In this document: one piece after another, positions 50,401 to 59,239 of the stretch | How positions within the stretch are numbered: position 1 is the first letter of the stretch | How the letters are laid out: every line of letters starts with the position of its first letter | Source of the DNA: an uncultured Nocardioides sp. | GTDB lineage: Bacteria > Actinomycetota > Actinomycetes > Propionibacteriales > Nocardioidaceae | Reading direction: 5' to 3' | Assembly (NCBI RefSeq): GCF_947488515.1 | Contig: NZ_CANKZF010000004.1 | Span: 62,001 to 126,000, forward strand | Length of the DNA stretch: 64,000 bases | Position numbers and translations under genes: made by a program | Notes under the pieces: generated by a model | The model's database searches: none | Told to the model about the DNA's origin: nothing | The model's input: only the letters and a program-made list of their open reading frames with translations

Positions 50401-51975
50401 TCAGCGCGGGACGCGGACCAGCAGCCGCCCGTGGATGCACTCCATCCGCAGCTCGCGACCCTCGCCGATGGAGTCGCCGTCGAGCTGGCGGGGGGTGTCG
50501 GTGGCGGCCTTGATCCGGACCCGTGACCCGGTGCGGCGGTCGATGAGCTCGTCGACGGTCTGGCTCTTGGCCAGCACGCGCACGGCGAGCGGGATCCACG
50601 ACAGGAACTTGCGGGGGTGCAGGATCACCACGTCGAGGACGCCGTCGTCGATGGTGGCGTCGGGCAGCAGCGGCATGCCGGCCTGGAGGAAGCCGACGTT
50701 GCCGACCAGGACCGTGCGCGCCCGGTGGACCGTGGGCTCGTCGTCGTCGATCTGGATCTCGACCCTGACCGCGGGGAACATCAGCGACTTCAGCCCCGAG
50801 ATGACGTAGGCGACCCAGCCGATCTTCTTCTTGATGTCCTCGTTGACGCCCTCCATGATCGCGGCGTCGAAGCCCATGCCGGCCATCACCATGAAGTGGG
50901 TGTCCTCGATGCCGTCGCCACCGACCTCGACCATGTCGATGGCCCGGTCCTGGCCGTTGAGAGCGGTGTCGATCGCCGAGCGGATGTAGAGCGGGATGCC
51001 GAGGTTGCGGGCGAGCAGGTTGCCGGTGCCTGCCGGGATGATGCCGACCGGGATGCCGGTGCCGGCGAGCTCGGCGCACACCTCGCGCACGGTGCCGTCA
51101 CCACCGCAGACCACGACCAGGTCGGCACCGGAGACGGCGGCACGCTCGGCCATGCCGGTGCCGGGGTCCTCGACGGTCGTGTACTGCCACGTCGGCTCGG
51201 ACCAGCCGGACTCCATGGCCATCGAGGCGACGAGCGAGCGGAACTGGCCGACGTCCTCGACCTTGATCGGGTTGAGGATGACGGCGAGCCGCTTCTCCGA
51301 GGCGTACACCTCCGGGAGCGGCTCCGTCCTGGCCGCGATCGAGCGCGGCCGCGGGTCGATGAAGGCGAGGGCGAGGAAGAACACCGCCAGGCCCAGCAGC
51401 GAGCCGCCGATCACGTCGGTCGGGAAGTGCCGGCCCAGGAGCACCCGGTCGATGCAGACCAGCAGCCACCACGCGACGACGGCCGCGATGCCGAGGCGGC
51501 GCAGGCTCGTACGACGTACGAACAGGACGAGCAGCATGACGAGGAGCGCGGCGAAGGCCGCCGTCGAGGAGGCGTGGCCCGACGGGAAGCTGAAGTTGGA
51601 GTGCAGGCCGAGCGTGTCCTGCCAGTCCGGCCGGTCGCGACCGAGGAAGCGCTTGAGCACCGTCGTCGCGATCGAGGTCACCGACATCACGACGACCACC
51701 AGCAGGGCCGCCCAGCGGTGCCGGCGCAGGAGCAGCACGCCCGCCAGGGCGATGGTGAGGACGGTCATCCCGATCGTCCCGAAGGCGGCCTCCACGAACC
51801 GCAGGACGTCGACCAGCACGGCGTGGTCGTCGGCCCAGTCCTCCAGCTGCCGGCCCTCGGTGTCGAAGGCGTCGAGGGGGGCCCGGTCGCGGGTCACGAA
51901 GAAGGCGAGCACCGCGAAGAGGGCGGCCGAGACGGCTGCCCCGCCGAGGGCGCGGTGGCGGGAGGCGGGAGTCAC
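50401..51975 (-). CDS. PAP2 phosphatase-diacylglycerol kinase fusion protein
   Basis: A 524-residue protein from a GTG at 51975. The N-terminal membrane half is a PAP2 lipid phosphatase with KRFLGRDRPDW, SFPSGHASSTAAF and RVLLGRHFPTDVIGG, the three phosphatase motifs with their Arg and His. The C-terminal half is a lipid kinase of the DAGK/YegS/sphingosine-kinase family: LAVILNPIKVED, VVVCGGDGTVREVCAEL (GGDGT ATP-binding motif), IIPAGTGNLLARNLGIP and LDGDSIGEG. The two activities are opposite or sequential on lipid phosphates and are fused in many actinobacteria. It may recycle undecaprenyl or diacylglycerol phosphates at the membrane. Confidence 0.92.
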   Translation of the reverse strand: MTPASRHRALGGAAVSAALFAVLAFFVTRDRAPLDAFDTEGRQLEDWADDHAVLVDVLRFVEAAFGTIGMTVLTIALAGVLLLRRHRWAALLVVVVMSVTSIATTVLKRFLGRDRPDWQDTLGLHSNFSFPSGHASSTAAFAALLVMLLVLFVRRTSLRRLGIAAVVAWWLLVCIDRVLLGRHFPTDVIGGSLLGLAVFFLALAFIDPRPRSIAARTEPLPEVYASEKRLAVILNPIKVEDVGQFRSLVASMAMESGWSEPTWQYTTVEDPGTGMAERAAVSGADLVVVCGGDGTVREVCAELAGTGIPVGIIPAGTGNLLARNLGIPLYIRSAIDTALNGQDRAIDMVEVGGDGIEDTHFMVMAGMGFDAAIMEGVNEDIKKKIGWVAYVISGLKSLMFPAVRVEIQIDDDEPTVHRARTVLVGNVGFLQAGMPLLPDATIDDGVLDVVILHPRKFLSWIPLAVRVLAKSQTVDELIDRRTGSRVRIKAATDTPRQLDGDSIGEGRELRMECIHGRLLVRVPR

Positions 51976-52034
51976 CTGCGCAGTATGCCCACACCGGAAC
52001 TGGCCCCCCACGCCCGGACGGATAGCCTTGCGTC

Positions 52035-53303
52035 GTGATAGATCCGCGCCTGCTCCGTGACGACCCTGACCGCGTCCGCGCCGCCCAGGCGAAGCGTGGC
52101 CTGTCCGACGACGTGGTGGACCGGGCGCTGGCCGCGGACTCCGCCCGCCGGCAGGCGATCGCCGACTTCGAGACCAAGCGGTCCGAGCAGAAGGCCAGCG
52201 GCGCGCTCGTCGCCAAGGCGCAGGGCGAGGAGAAGCAGGCCCTGCTCGCGCAGGTCAAGGAGCTGGCCGCGAGCGTGAAGGAGGCCGAGGCCGCCCGCAA
52301 CGCCGCCGAGGCCGAGTGGGACGAGGCGATCAAGGCCATCCCCAACATCGCCGCCGACGAGGCACCCGCCGGTGGCGAGGACGACTTCGTCACCCTCGAG
52401 CACGTCGGCACGCCGCGCGAGTTCGACTTCGAGCCCCGCGACCACATCGAGCTCGGCAGGATGCTCGGGGCCATCGACCTCGAGCGCGGTGCCAAGGTCA
52501 GCGGCTCGCGCTTCTACTTCCTCACCGGCGTGGGCGCGCAGCTCGAGTTCGCGCTGGTCAACCTGGCGATGGACCAGGCCCGCAACGCGGGCTTCACCCA
52601 GGTGATCGCCCCGTCGCTGGTCAAGCCGCGCGCCATGGAGGGCACCGGCTTCCTCGGCCAGGCCGCCGACGACGTCTACCGGATCGAGGGCGAGGACCTC
52701 TACCTCGTCGGCACGAGCGAGGTCGCGATGGCGGCCTACCACTCCGACGAGATCCTCGACGCCGGCACGCTGCCGCGCCGCTACGCCGCCTTCAGCCCGT
52801 GCTTCCGCAAGGAGGCCGGCAGCCACGGCAAGGACACCAAGGGCATCATCCGGGTGCACTGGTTCGACAAGGTCGAGATGTTCGTCCACACGACCGTCGA
52901 GGAGTCGTACGCCGAGCACCAGCGGCTGCTGGCATGGGAGAAGGAGTTCCTCGACAAGCTCGAGCTCGCCTACCGCGTGATCGACACCGCCGCGGGTGAC
53001 CTCGGCCTCAGCGCACAGCGCAAGTTCGACTGCGAGGCGTGGATCCCGACGCAGGGCAAGTACCGCGAGCTCACCTCGACCTCCAACTGCACCGACTTCC
53101 AGGCCCGCCGCCTCGACATCCGCACCCGCGACGGCAAGGGCCAGACCGTGCCGGTCGCGACCCTGAACGGCACGCTCACGGCGATCCCCCGGGCCATCGT
53201 CGCGATCCTGGAGACCCACCAGAACGAGGACGGCTCGGTCACCGTGCCGCAGGCGCTCCGCCCCTACATGGGCGGACTGGAAGTGCTGAAGCCCCTTGGC
53301 TGA
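52035..53303 (+). CDS. serS: Seryl-tRNA synthetase
   Basis: A 422-residue class II synthetase from a GTG. The N-terminal coiled-coil arm that grips tRNA-Ser spans about residues 30-105 ([21 protein letters not shown]). The catalytic core has motif 2 ([22 protein letters not shown] with the invariant Arg) and motif 3 ([19 protein letters not shown]). [13 protein letters not shown] is the serine-binding block. Length is standard. It starts a plus-strand run of HAD phosphatase genes with which it overlaps by eight bases. Confidence 0.97.
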   Translation: MIDPRLLRDDPDRVRAAQAKRGLSDDVVDRALAADSARRQAIADFETKRSEQKASGALVAKAQGEEKQALLAQVKELAASVKEAEAARNAAEAEWDEAIKAIPNIAADEAPAGGEDDFVTLEHVGTPREFDFEPRDHIELGRMLGAIDLERGAKVSGSRFYFLTGVGAQLEFALVNLAMDQARNAGFTQVIAPSLVKPRAMEGTGFLGQAADDVYRIEGEDLYLVGTSEVAMAAYHSDEILDAGTLPRRYAAFSPCFRKEAGSHGKDTKGIIRVHWFDKVEMFVHTTVEESYAEHQRLLAWEKEFLDKLELAYRVIDTAAGDLGLSAQRKFDCEAWIPTQGKYRELTSTSNCTDFQARRLDIRTRDGKGQTVPVATLNGTLTAIPRAIVAILETHQNEDGSVTVPQALRPYMGGLEVLKPLG

Positions 53304-54132
53304 CTGGGCGCCCGGGGTCGTCGCGCTGGACATCGACGGCACGCTGCTCAAGTGGGTCGACGGGCAGACCGAGGACTACGAGACCATCACCGAGCCGGTG
53401 CACGACGCCGTGCACCGTGCGCTCGACGCCGGCGCCCACGTCGTGCTGGCGAGCGGTCGCTCGCCGCACGGGATGACGACCATCGCCGACCTCCTCCACA
53501 TCCCGCGTGAGAACGCCGACCGGCTCTGGGTGGTCGCGTCCAACGGAGCCGTGGTCTTCCGCTACCCGCCGATGGAGGTCGTCCACGAGGAGACCTTCGA
53601 CGCCGCCCCCGCGGTCGCCGCGGTGCTGGAGCACCACCCGCGCGCGCTGGTCGCGGTCGAGGAGCGTGAGGTCGGCGGCTATCGCGTCAACCGCGTCTTC
53701 CCCGACGGCGAGCTCTCCGGTGAGCAGCTGATCACCCACGTCGACGACATCGTGGGCGAGCCCGTGAGCCGCGTGATCGTCCGCGACCCCGAGGCCACCG
53801 CCGACGACTTCATCGAGCTCGCGGCCAACCTCGGCCTGCACGGCACCGACTACGTCGTCGGCTGGACGGCCTGGCTGGACCTCTCCCCGGTGGGCGTCTC
53901 GAAGGCGTCGGGCCTCCAGCACGTCTGCGACAAGCTCGGGCTCACCGCCGCCGACGTGCTCGCGATCGGCGACGGCCGCAACGACATCGAGATGCTGCGC
54001 TGGGCCGGGCGCGGCGTGGCGATGGGGCAGGCCGTCGAGGAGGTCATCGCCGCCGCCGACGACGTGACCGCCACCGTCAACGACGAGGGCGCCGCCGTCG
54101 AGATCTCGCGCTGGTTCCCGCAGGACTCCTGA
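53296..54132 (+). CDS. HAD-superfamily Cof-type phosphatase (first copy)
   Basis: A 278-residue hydrolase beginning at a TTG that overlaps the serS stop by eight bases. Motif I is [11 protein letters not shown] with the nucleophilic Asp, motif II is [12 protein letters not shown], motif III Lys is in VGVSKASGL, and motif IV is [17 protein letters not shown]. The cap between motifs II and III is the Cof (C2) type that selects phosphosugars or nucleotide cofactors. A second homologous gene lies 0.3 kb downstream; they are related but not identical copies. Substrate is unknown. The rare TTG start may reduce yield. Confidence 0.92.
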   Translation: MADWAPGVVALDIDGTLLKWVDGQTEDYETITEPVHDAVHRALDAGAHVVLASGRSPHGMTTIADLLHIPRENADRLWVVASNGAVVFRYPPMEVVHEETFDAAPAVAAVLEHHPRALVAVEEREVGGYRVNRVFPDGELSGEQLITHVDDIVGEPVSRVIVRDPEATADDFIELAANLGLHGTDYVVGWTAWLDLSPVGVSKASGLQHVCDKLGLTAADVLAIGDGRNDIEMLRWAGRGVAMGQAVEEVIAAADDVTATVNDEGAAVEISRWFPQDS

Positions 54133-54134
54133 CC

Positions 54135-54455
54135 GTGGACGAGGGCGTCACCTTCACCGCGGAGCTCTGGCGCTGGACGGCGCGCAAGGAGTCGGCCGAC
54201 CCCGGGGCGTGGTGCTTCGTGACCCTGCCGGTCGACCTCGCCGACGAACTGCGTGAGGGGGCGGGGGAGCCGAGGGGCTTCGGCTCGGTGCGCGTACGCG
54301 CTCGGGTCGGCGCGACCACCTGGGACACCAGCGTGTTCCCGGACGCGGCCTCCGGGAGCTTCGTGCTGCCGGTCAAGAAGTCGGTCCGCACTGCCGCCGA
54401 CGTGGCCGAAGGGGACATGCTGACGGTCACCGTGTCCGTCCGGGACGGAGCGTGA
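54135..54455 (+). CDS. DUF1905 domain protein
   Basis: A 106-residue protein from a GTG two bases after the previous stop. The sequence VTFTAELWRWTARKESADPGAWCFVTLPVDLADEL, then GFGSVRVRARVGATTWDTSVFPD and FVLPVKKSVRTAADVAEGD, matches the DUF1905 beta-barrel family, often seen alone or fused to YdeI-like domains. Function is unknown. It is wedged between two HAD phosphatase genes with GTGA coupling to the second. Confidence 0.88.
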   Translation: MDEGVTFTAELWRWTARKESADPGAWCFVTLPVDLADELREGAGEPRGFGSVRVRARVGATTWDTSVFPDAASGSFVLPVKKSVRTAADVAEGDMLTVTVSVRDGA

Positions 54456-55258
54456 GCGCGCCACGCCTCGTGGCGACCGACCTCGACGGCACGCTGCTCG
54501 ACTCGGAGGGGCGGGTCTCGGTGCGCACCCGCGCTGTGCTCGACGAGCTCGACGCCGCCGGCGTACCCGTCGTCTTCACCACCGGCCGCCCCATCCGCTG
54601 GATGAAGGAGCTGTGGGAGGCGGTCGGCGGGCACGGCCTCGCGATCTGCAGCAACGGCGGGATCGTGTACGACGTCGCGCGCCGGGAGGTGCGCACCGCC
54701 CGGACCATCCCGGCCGACGTGCTCCTCGCGGTCGCGGCGCGGCTGCGTGCGGACCTGCCGGGCACCGTCTTCGCGCTCGAGAAGACCACCGGCTTCGCCA
54801 AGGAGCCCGACTTCATGCCCCGCCTGGCGGTCAACCTCGCCCCCGACGTCCCGACGGCCCCCCTCGAGGAGCTCGTCGACGACGACGTCGTCAAGCTGCT
54901 CGCCCGCCACGAGGACCACGAGCCCGAGCCCTACTGGGAGCTCGTGGCCGGACTCCTCGGCGAGCAGGTCGTCACCACCTGGTCGTCGGTCGGCACGCTC
55001 GTGGAGATCAGCGCGGCAGGCGTCACGAAGGCGTCGACGCTGGCCACCGTCGCGGCCGGGATGGGCCTCGGCCCCGACGACGTCGTGGCCTTCGGCGACA
55101 TGCCCAACGACCTGCCGATGCTCGAGTGGGCCGGCACCTCCTACGCCATGGCCAACGCCCACCCGACCGTGCGCGAGCTCGCCGACCACCTCGCGCCCCA
55201 CCACGACGAGGACGGAGTGGCCGCCGTGCTCACCGAGCTCTTCGACCTCTCTCGATAG
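54452..55258 (+). CDS. HAD-superfamily Cof-type phosphatase (second copy)
   Basis: A 268-residue hydrolase whose GTG overlaps the DUF1905 stop by four bases. Motifs are VATDLDGTLLDSEG (I), VVFTTGRPIRWM (II), AAGVTKASTL (III) and VVAFGDMPNDLPMLEWAG (IV). It has the same architecture as the protein encoded at 53296, with a Cof-type cap. Two such enzymes in one operon with serS is a recurrent actinobacterial arrangement; their substrates are not known. Confidence 0.92.
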   Translation: MSAPRLVATDLDGTLLDSEGRVSVRTRAVLDELDAAGVPVVFTTGRPIRWMKELWEAVGGHGLAICSNGGIVYDVARREVRTARTIPADVLLAVAARLRADLPGTVFALEKTTGFAKEPDFMPRLAVNLAPDVPTAPLEELVDDDVVKLLARHEDHEPEPYWELVAGLLGEQVVTTWSSVGTLVEISAAGVTKASTLATVAAGMGLGPDDVVAFGDMPNDLPMLEWAGTSYAMANAHPTVRELADHLAPHHDEDGVAAVLTELFDLSR

Positions 55259-55268
55259 GCTTCGCGCC

Positions 55269-55844
55269 ATGATTCGCGCCGTCCAGCTCGCCGCCGCACT
55301 GCTCCTCGGGTGCCTCGGCCTCGTGACGACGGTCCAGGCCCCGGCCTCCGCGGCCGACTGCACCTGCCAGCAGAGCGGTCAGCTCGAGCAGCAGGTGAAG
55401 CGCGCCGACGCCGTGTTCATCGGCACGGTCGACAACGTGGAGGTCGCCGACAACGACCACACCTACGACGTGACCGCGTCGCGGGCCTACCAAGGCTCGC
55501 CCGAGCGCTCCACGCAGGTCTTCTCGGCCGGGGGCAAGAACGCCTGCGGCCTCGGCGACCTGGCCGTCGGCACCTCCTACCTCTTCCTCGCCACCGGCAC
55601 CGAGGCGCCCTTCGAGGCCGACACGTGCGGTGGCACCAGCGTGGCCAACCCGACCAAGGTCGCCAAGATCGAGGGCCTCCTCGGCGAGGGCACCTCCGTC
55701 GAGCCGCCCCCGCCGCCGACCGCTCAGCGCACGCTGGTCGAGGAGTCTCCGCCCGCCGGCTTCGCCCGCGCGGCGGCCCCCGGCGCGGCCGTCGCGATCA
55801 TCAGCCTCCTGGGCCTCGTCGTCGTACGACGCCTCGCGCGCTGA
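55269..55844 (+). CDS. TIMP-like secreted membrane-anchored protein (first of pair)
   Basis: A 191-residue protein. The signal peptide (MIRAVQLAAALLLGCLGLVT to about ASAA at residue 32) is followed by DCTCQQSGQLEQQVKRADAV and FIGTV, a Cys-x-Cys start with an LV/AVFIG strand like the N-terminal domain of tissue inhibitors of metalloproteinases. Two more Cys (NACGLGD and DTCGGTS) could form the disulfides expected of the fold. A Pro-rich stalk leads to one C-terminal helix (AVAIISLLGLVVV) with a basic end RRLAR. It is a paralogue of the next gene. Role unknown; protease inhibition is only suggested by the resemblance. Confidence 0.8.
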   Translation: MIRAVQLAAALLLGCLGLVTTVQAPASAADCTCQQSGQLEQQVKRADAVFIGTVDNVEVADNDHTYDVTASRAYQGSPERSTQVFSAGGKNACGLGDLAVGTSYLFLATGTEAPFEADTCGGTSVANPTKVAKIEGLLGEGTSVEPPPPPTAQRTLVEESPPAGFARAAAPGAAVAIISLLGLVVVRRLAR

Positions 55845-55845
55845 C

Positions 55846-56409
55846 GTGGTGGCTGCCCGCCTGCTCGCCGTCCCGGCGGTGCTGGCGGTGCTGGCCGGTG
55901 GCCTGGTGCTCGGGTCGGCGGCCCCGGCCGCGGCCTGCAGCTGCGTGACCAACGACCCCGTCGAGCTCGCCGACCACGCCGACGTCGCCTTCGTGGGCGT
56001 GCTGACCAGCCAACGCTCGGACGCCGAGGTCGTCGCCCACCTCTTCACGGTCGTGGACGTCCTCGCCGGCGACGTACGCCGCGGCCAGGACGTCGTCACG
56101 CCCAACGCCGGCGAGGCGTCCTGCGGCGTCGAGTGGACGCCCGGGACGACGATGGTGGTGCTGGGGCGCCTCGACGAGCGCGGCCGGGTCGCCTCCGACC
56201 TCTGCAGCGGCTCGTCGCCTGCCAACGCTCCGGCGTACGACGCCACGGTGGAGGCGCTGGGCGAGCCCCGGGACCCGCTGCCCGGACGGTCGATGGTCGA
56301 CCTCGACCCGACGGACGCTCAGGACGTGCTGTGGGCGGCCGCACTCGTCGGTGTCGTCGGCGCGCTCGGGATGCTCGTCGTACGACGCCTCACGCGCCGA
56401 AGCAGCTGA
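55846..56409 (+). CDS. TIMP-like secreted membrane-anchored protein (second of pair)
   Basis: A 187-residue protein from the GTG at 55846, one base after the previous stop. Signal peptide cleavage after APAAA would leave CSCVTNDPVELADHADVAFV as the mature N-terminus. In TIMPs the free amino group and carbonyl of a Cys-x-Cys start bind the catalytic zinc of the target protease. GEASCGVEW and SDLCSGSS hold further Cys. A C-terminal helix (DVLWAAALVGVVGALGMLVV) and RRLTRRSS tail anchor it. The family resemblance is by eye; it could equally be a structural envelope protein. Confidence 0.8.
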   Translation: MVAARLLAVPAVLAVLAGGLVLGSAAPAAACSCVTNDPVELADHADVAFVGVLTSQRSDAEVVAHLFTVVDVLAGDVRRGQDVVTPNAGEASCGVEWTPGTTMVVLGRLDERGRVASDLCSGSSPANAPAYDATVEALGEPRDPLPGRSMVDLDPTDAQDVLWAAALVGVVGALGMLVVRRLTRRSS

Positions 56410-56412
56410 GGG

Positions 56413-57066
56413 TCAGAGGTACATGCCGCCGCGGTTGCCGGCCGTGTCGTCCTCGCCGCCACCGGGGGTCGGCATGTTGGGCATGCCGGTCGGCGGCTGC
56501 GGGGCGTGGCCGCCGTGGCCGGCCGGGAGCGCCCGACGCATCTGCTCGAGCTGGGCGCGCGAGGCCATCTGCTGGGCGTAGATCGCGGTCTGGATGCCGT
56601 GGAAGAGACCCTCGAGCCAGCCCACGAGCTGGGCCTGCGCGATCCGCAGCTCGCCCTCGGACGGCGTGCCCTCCTCGGTGAACGGAAGCGACAGCCGCTC
56701 GAGCTCCTCGACCAGCTCGGGAGCGAGACCGGTCTCGAGCTCCTTGATCGAAGCGGCGTGGATGTCCTTGAGGCGGTTGCGGCTGGCCTCGTCGAGGGGA
56801 GCGGCCTTCACCTCCTCGAGGAGCTGGCGGATCATGCTGCCGATCCGCATCACCTTGGCCGGCTGCTCGACCAGCTCGGTGATGTGGCGCTCGCCGTCGC
56901 CGTCCTCGTCGTCACCGTCGCCCGCGGCCTGCGTCATCGCCGGCAGCGCGCTCGCCGGGATGGTGCCGATGGGCTGGCCGTCGGGACCGACGACCACGAC
57001 CTGGTCCTCGACCTCCCCCTGGCCGCTGGGGCCGCCGGTGGGCTCGGGCTGCTGCTGGTCGGTCAT
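56413..57066 (-). CDS. bpa: Bacterial proteasome activator Bpa (PafE)
   Basis: A 217-residue protein of the DUF2587 family. The helical core VMRIGSMIRQLLEEVKAAPLDEASRNRLKDIH and LVGWLEGLFHGIQTAIYAQQMASRAQLEQMRR forms the four-helix ring subunit. The protein ends GNRGGMYL; the C-terminal GxYL tail docks into the 20S proteasome and opens its gate without ATP. The N-terminal 60 residues are acidic and disordered. It implies that a proteasome (PrcAB) is encoded elsewhere in this genome. It converges on the TIMP-like genes with a 3-base gap. Confidence 0.93.
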   Translation of the reverse strand: MTDQQQPEPTGGPSGQGEVEDQVVVVGPDGQPIGTIPASALPAMTQAAGDGDDEDGDGERHITELVEQPAKVMRIGSMIRQLLEEVKAAPLDEASRNRLKDIHAASIKELETGLAPELVEELERLSLPFTEEGTPSEGELRIAQAQLVGWLEGLFHGIQTAIYAQQMASRAQLEQMRRALPAGHGGHAPQPPTGMPNMPTPGGGEDDTAGNRGGMYL

Positions 57067-57105
57067 GGCCCCAACCCTATGACGCGCCCGGTGGTGTCCT
57101 GTGGC

Positions 57106-57242
57106 GAGCGGTGGCTGACCCACATTCGGGGACCGCCGAATGTGGGTCGCGCACCGCCCGCGGGCGTGTCGGGGGGGACGCGCCGTACGAGCGGTGGGTG
57201 AGCCACGTTCCGAGCCGGCCGAATGTGGGTGGGACACCGCCC
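57106..57242. repeat. Paired palindromic element, locus 2 (CCCACAT family)
   Basis: Two inverted repeats 83 bases apart: unit C from 57106 (GCGGTGgctgACCCACATTC pairing with GAATGTGGGTcgcgCACCGC) and unit D from 57189 (GCGGTGggtgAGCCACGTTC with GAATGTGGGTgggaCACCGC). The design and phase match the pair at 28492-28625. This copy fills the space between the bpa start and the quinone oxidoreductase stop, both on the minus strand, so here it may end transcription ahead of the bpa promoter. Confidence 0.75.
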
Positions 57243-57251
57243 GGCAAGAGG

Positions 57252-58220
57252 TCAGAGGGTGAGCACGATCTTCCCCGCGCGCCCGCCGTCGTCCATCAGC
57301 TGGTGGGCGCGGGCGACGTCCTCGAGCGGGAGGGTGGTCTCGACGATGGGGCGGACCTGGCCGGAGGCGACGAGGGGCCAGACGTTCTCGACGACCCCGC
57401 AGCAGATCTGGGCCTTCTCGGCGAGGGGCCGCGCCCGGAGCGAGGTCGCCGTCACTGACGACCTCTTGCGCAGGAGCGCGTTGATGTCGAGCTCGCCCTT
57501 GGAGCCGCCCTGCATCCCGATGATGACGAGGCGCCCGGCGATGGCCAGGGCGGAGACGTTGCGGCCGAGGTAGGTCGCACCCATGTTGTCGAGGATCACG
57601 TCGGCGCCGCCGGCCTCCTGGAGGACCTCGACGAAGTCCTCGTCGCGGTAGCTGATCGCCCGCGCCGCACCCAGCGAGCGGCACAGCTCGAGGGTCTCCG
57701 GGGAGCCGGCGGTCGTGTAGACCTCGGCGCCGCGGGCGGCCGCGAGCTGGATCGCCATGGTGCCGATGCCGCCACCGCCACCGTGCACGAGGAACCGCTC
57801 GCCCTTGTCGAGGTGGGCGGTCATGAAGACGTTGGACCAGACCGTCGCCGCGACCTCGGGCAGGCAGGCGGCCTCGACGAGGGAGACGCCGGACGGGACC
57901 GGCATGACCTGCCCGACCGGCACGGCCACGCGGGCGGCGTACCCCCCACCGGCCAGCAGAGCGCAGACCTCGTCACCGACCTTCCAGCCCTCGACGCCCT
58001 CGCCGAGCTCGGCGATCCGGCCGCTGCACTCCAGCCCGAGGATCTCGGAGGCGCCGGGCGGGGGCGGGTAGAAGCCCTGCCGCTGCAGGGTGTCGGCCCG
58101 GTTGACGGCCGTGGCGACGACGTCGAGCAGCACCTCCCCGGCGGCCGGGCGCGGGTCGGCGACCTCGCCGACGGACAGGACGTCGGGTCCACCGGACCCG
58201 GTGGTGACGGCAGCGCGCAC
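57252..58220 (-). CDS. NAD(P)H-quinone oxidoreductase (zeta-crystallin/PIG3 type)
   Basis: A 322-residue zinc-free MDR-family enzyme. VNRADTLQRQGFYPPPPGASEILGLECSG is the PIG3-type N-terminal signature, FLVHGGGGGIGTMAIQLAAARGAEVYTTAGS is the nucleotide-binding loop, and GRLVIIGMQGG and MDDGGRAGKIVL end the fold. It reduces quinones with NADPH. The GTG at 58220 gives the standard length. It starts four bases after the DUF6457 gene on the same strand, suggesting co-transcription with the mobA cluster, though no metabolic link is evident. Confidence 0.93.
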   Translation of the reverse strand: MRAAVTTGSGGPDVLSVGEVADPRPAAGEVLLDVVATAVNRADTLQRQGFYPPPPGASEILGLECSGRIAELGEGVEGWKVGDEVCALLAGGGYAARVAVPVGQVMPVPSGVSLVEAACLPEVAATVWSNVFMTAHLDKGERFLVHGGGGGIGTMAIQLAAARGAEVYTTAGSPETLELCRSLGAARAISYRDEDFVEVLQEAGGADVILDNMGATYLGRNVSALAIAGRLVIIGMQGGSKGELDINALLRKRSSVTATSLRARPLAEKAQICCGVVENVWPLVASGQVRPIVETTLPLEDVARAHQLMDDGGRAGKIVLTL

Positions 58221-58224
58221 GTGA

Positions 58225-58548
58225 TCAGTCCTCGTAGAGGTCGCTGGAGTGGTCGACCGACGAGTCGTCGGGCACCTCATCGTCCACGTCGTCGGGGTCC
58301 TTCGCGTCGGCGGGCCGGTCCCAGCTCTCGGCGAGCTGCTGGGCGCGCGCGGCGAGCCGCTCGATCTGCTCGGGGTTCGCGTCCCCCGCGCCGACGGCGA
58401 CACCGAGGAGGTAGGTGGTGATGGGCGCCGCGGTCTTCTGCACGTTCTGTGCGGCCACGCGGGCGAGGTCGAGGAGCAGACCCTCGTCGACCTCGGTCTC
58501 GACGTCGAGCACGTCGGCGAGCTCGTCGATCCAGTCGTGGAGATTCAC
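58225..58548 (-). CDS. DUF6457 family protein (MobA-associated)
   Basis: A 107-residue protein from a GTG (VNLHDWIDELADVLDVETEVDEGLLLDLARVAAQNV is the family core). PITTYLLGVAVGA and a long acidic C-terminus (DPDDVDDEVPDDSSVDHSSD) complete it. This domain is often fused to the C-terminus of MobA in actinobacteria; here it is a separate gene 47 bases downstream of mobA. It likely assists molybdenum cofactor nucleotidylation or delivery, by association only. Confidence 0.82.
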   Translation of the reverse strand: MNLHDWIDELADVLDVETEVDEGLLLDLARVAAQNVQKTAAPITTYLLGVAVGAGDANPEQIERLAARAQQLAESWDRPADAKDPDDVDDEVPDDSSVDHSSDLYED

Positions 58549-58595
58549 GTAGCCAATGTCTCGCACCCCACCCGGGTGCTGCAAGGGAGCCGACG

Positions 58596-59171
58596 TCAGG
58601 GGCGCAGGTCCCGCAGGTCGGCCCACGAGTCGACGTCGACGGCCTCCTCGCCGCTCGCCGGCACGTCGGCGAGGTCGAGGGGTGCGAGCAGGCGGTGCAG
58701 CGCCATCCCGTGCTGCCCCTCCAGGTCGGGTCGTACGACGTCGAGCCGGGCCGCGTCGAGCACCCCGGCCAGCTGCCGCCGGCCGTCGCCGTCGACCAGG
58801 AACGCCCCGTCCCGGCCCGCCGCCGCCTCGCGCAGGCGCCGCATCGTCGACGCGGTCACCCGCGGCATGTCCACCGCCAGCACGCCGACGAGGCGCGGCG
58901 CGCGCAGGAGTGCGTCGACCCCGGTGAGCAGCCCGGCCACCGGCCCGCCGCGGGGCGGGTCCTCGACCACGAAGGTCACCGGCCGCGCGGTCCGCACGGC
59001 CGGTCCGACGACCACCACCTCGTCGGCGTCGAGGAACGCGTCGACGGCGTACTCCAGCAGCGTCCGTCCGGCCAGCTCGACGGACGCCTTGTCGATCCCG
59101 TCCATCCGCGCTGCCGTGCCGCCGGCGAGGACCACGCCGCAGAAGCCACCGGCGGTGAGGTCGAGGTCCAT
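58596..59171 (-). CDS. mobA: Molybdenum cofactor guanylyltransferase
   Basis: A 191-residue nucleotidyltransferase that adds GMP to molybdopterin. GVVLAGGTAARMDGIDKASVELAGRTLLEY is the N-terminal nucleotide-binding region with LAGG, R and DK residues; VLAVDMPRVTASTMRRL carries the metal-binding Asp; and DGRRQLAGVLD is the conserved late block. RM-DGIDK departs slightly from the usual RMG-x-DK. It is first in a minus-strand set with DUF6457. No molybdoenzyme genes are in the window. Confidence 0.9.
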   Translation of the reverse strand: MDLDLTAGGFCGVVLAGGTAARMDGIDKASVELAGRTLLEYAVDAFLDADEVVVVGPAVRTARPVTFVVEDPPRGGPVAGLLTGVDALLRAPRLVGVLAVDMPRVTASTMRRLREAAAGRDGAFLVDGDGRRQLAGVLDAARLDVVRPDLEGQHGMALHRLLAPLDLADVPASGEEAVDVDSWADLRDLRP

Positions 59172-59239
59172 GCCGGCATCCTCGCAGCCGCACTCGTGCC
59201 GGACCGCGGCCGCAGCCGGGCCGCTCTACGCTGGGTGGC

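Noticed and set aside
53296-55258. Two adjacent HAD phosphatases as a recent duplication
   Set aside because: They share the motifs and fold but differ throughout, so any duplication is old.
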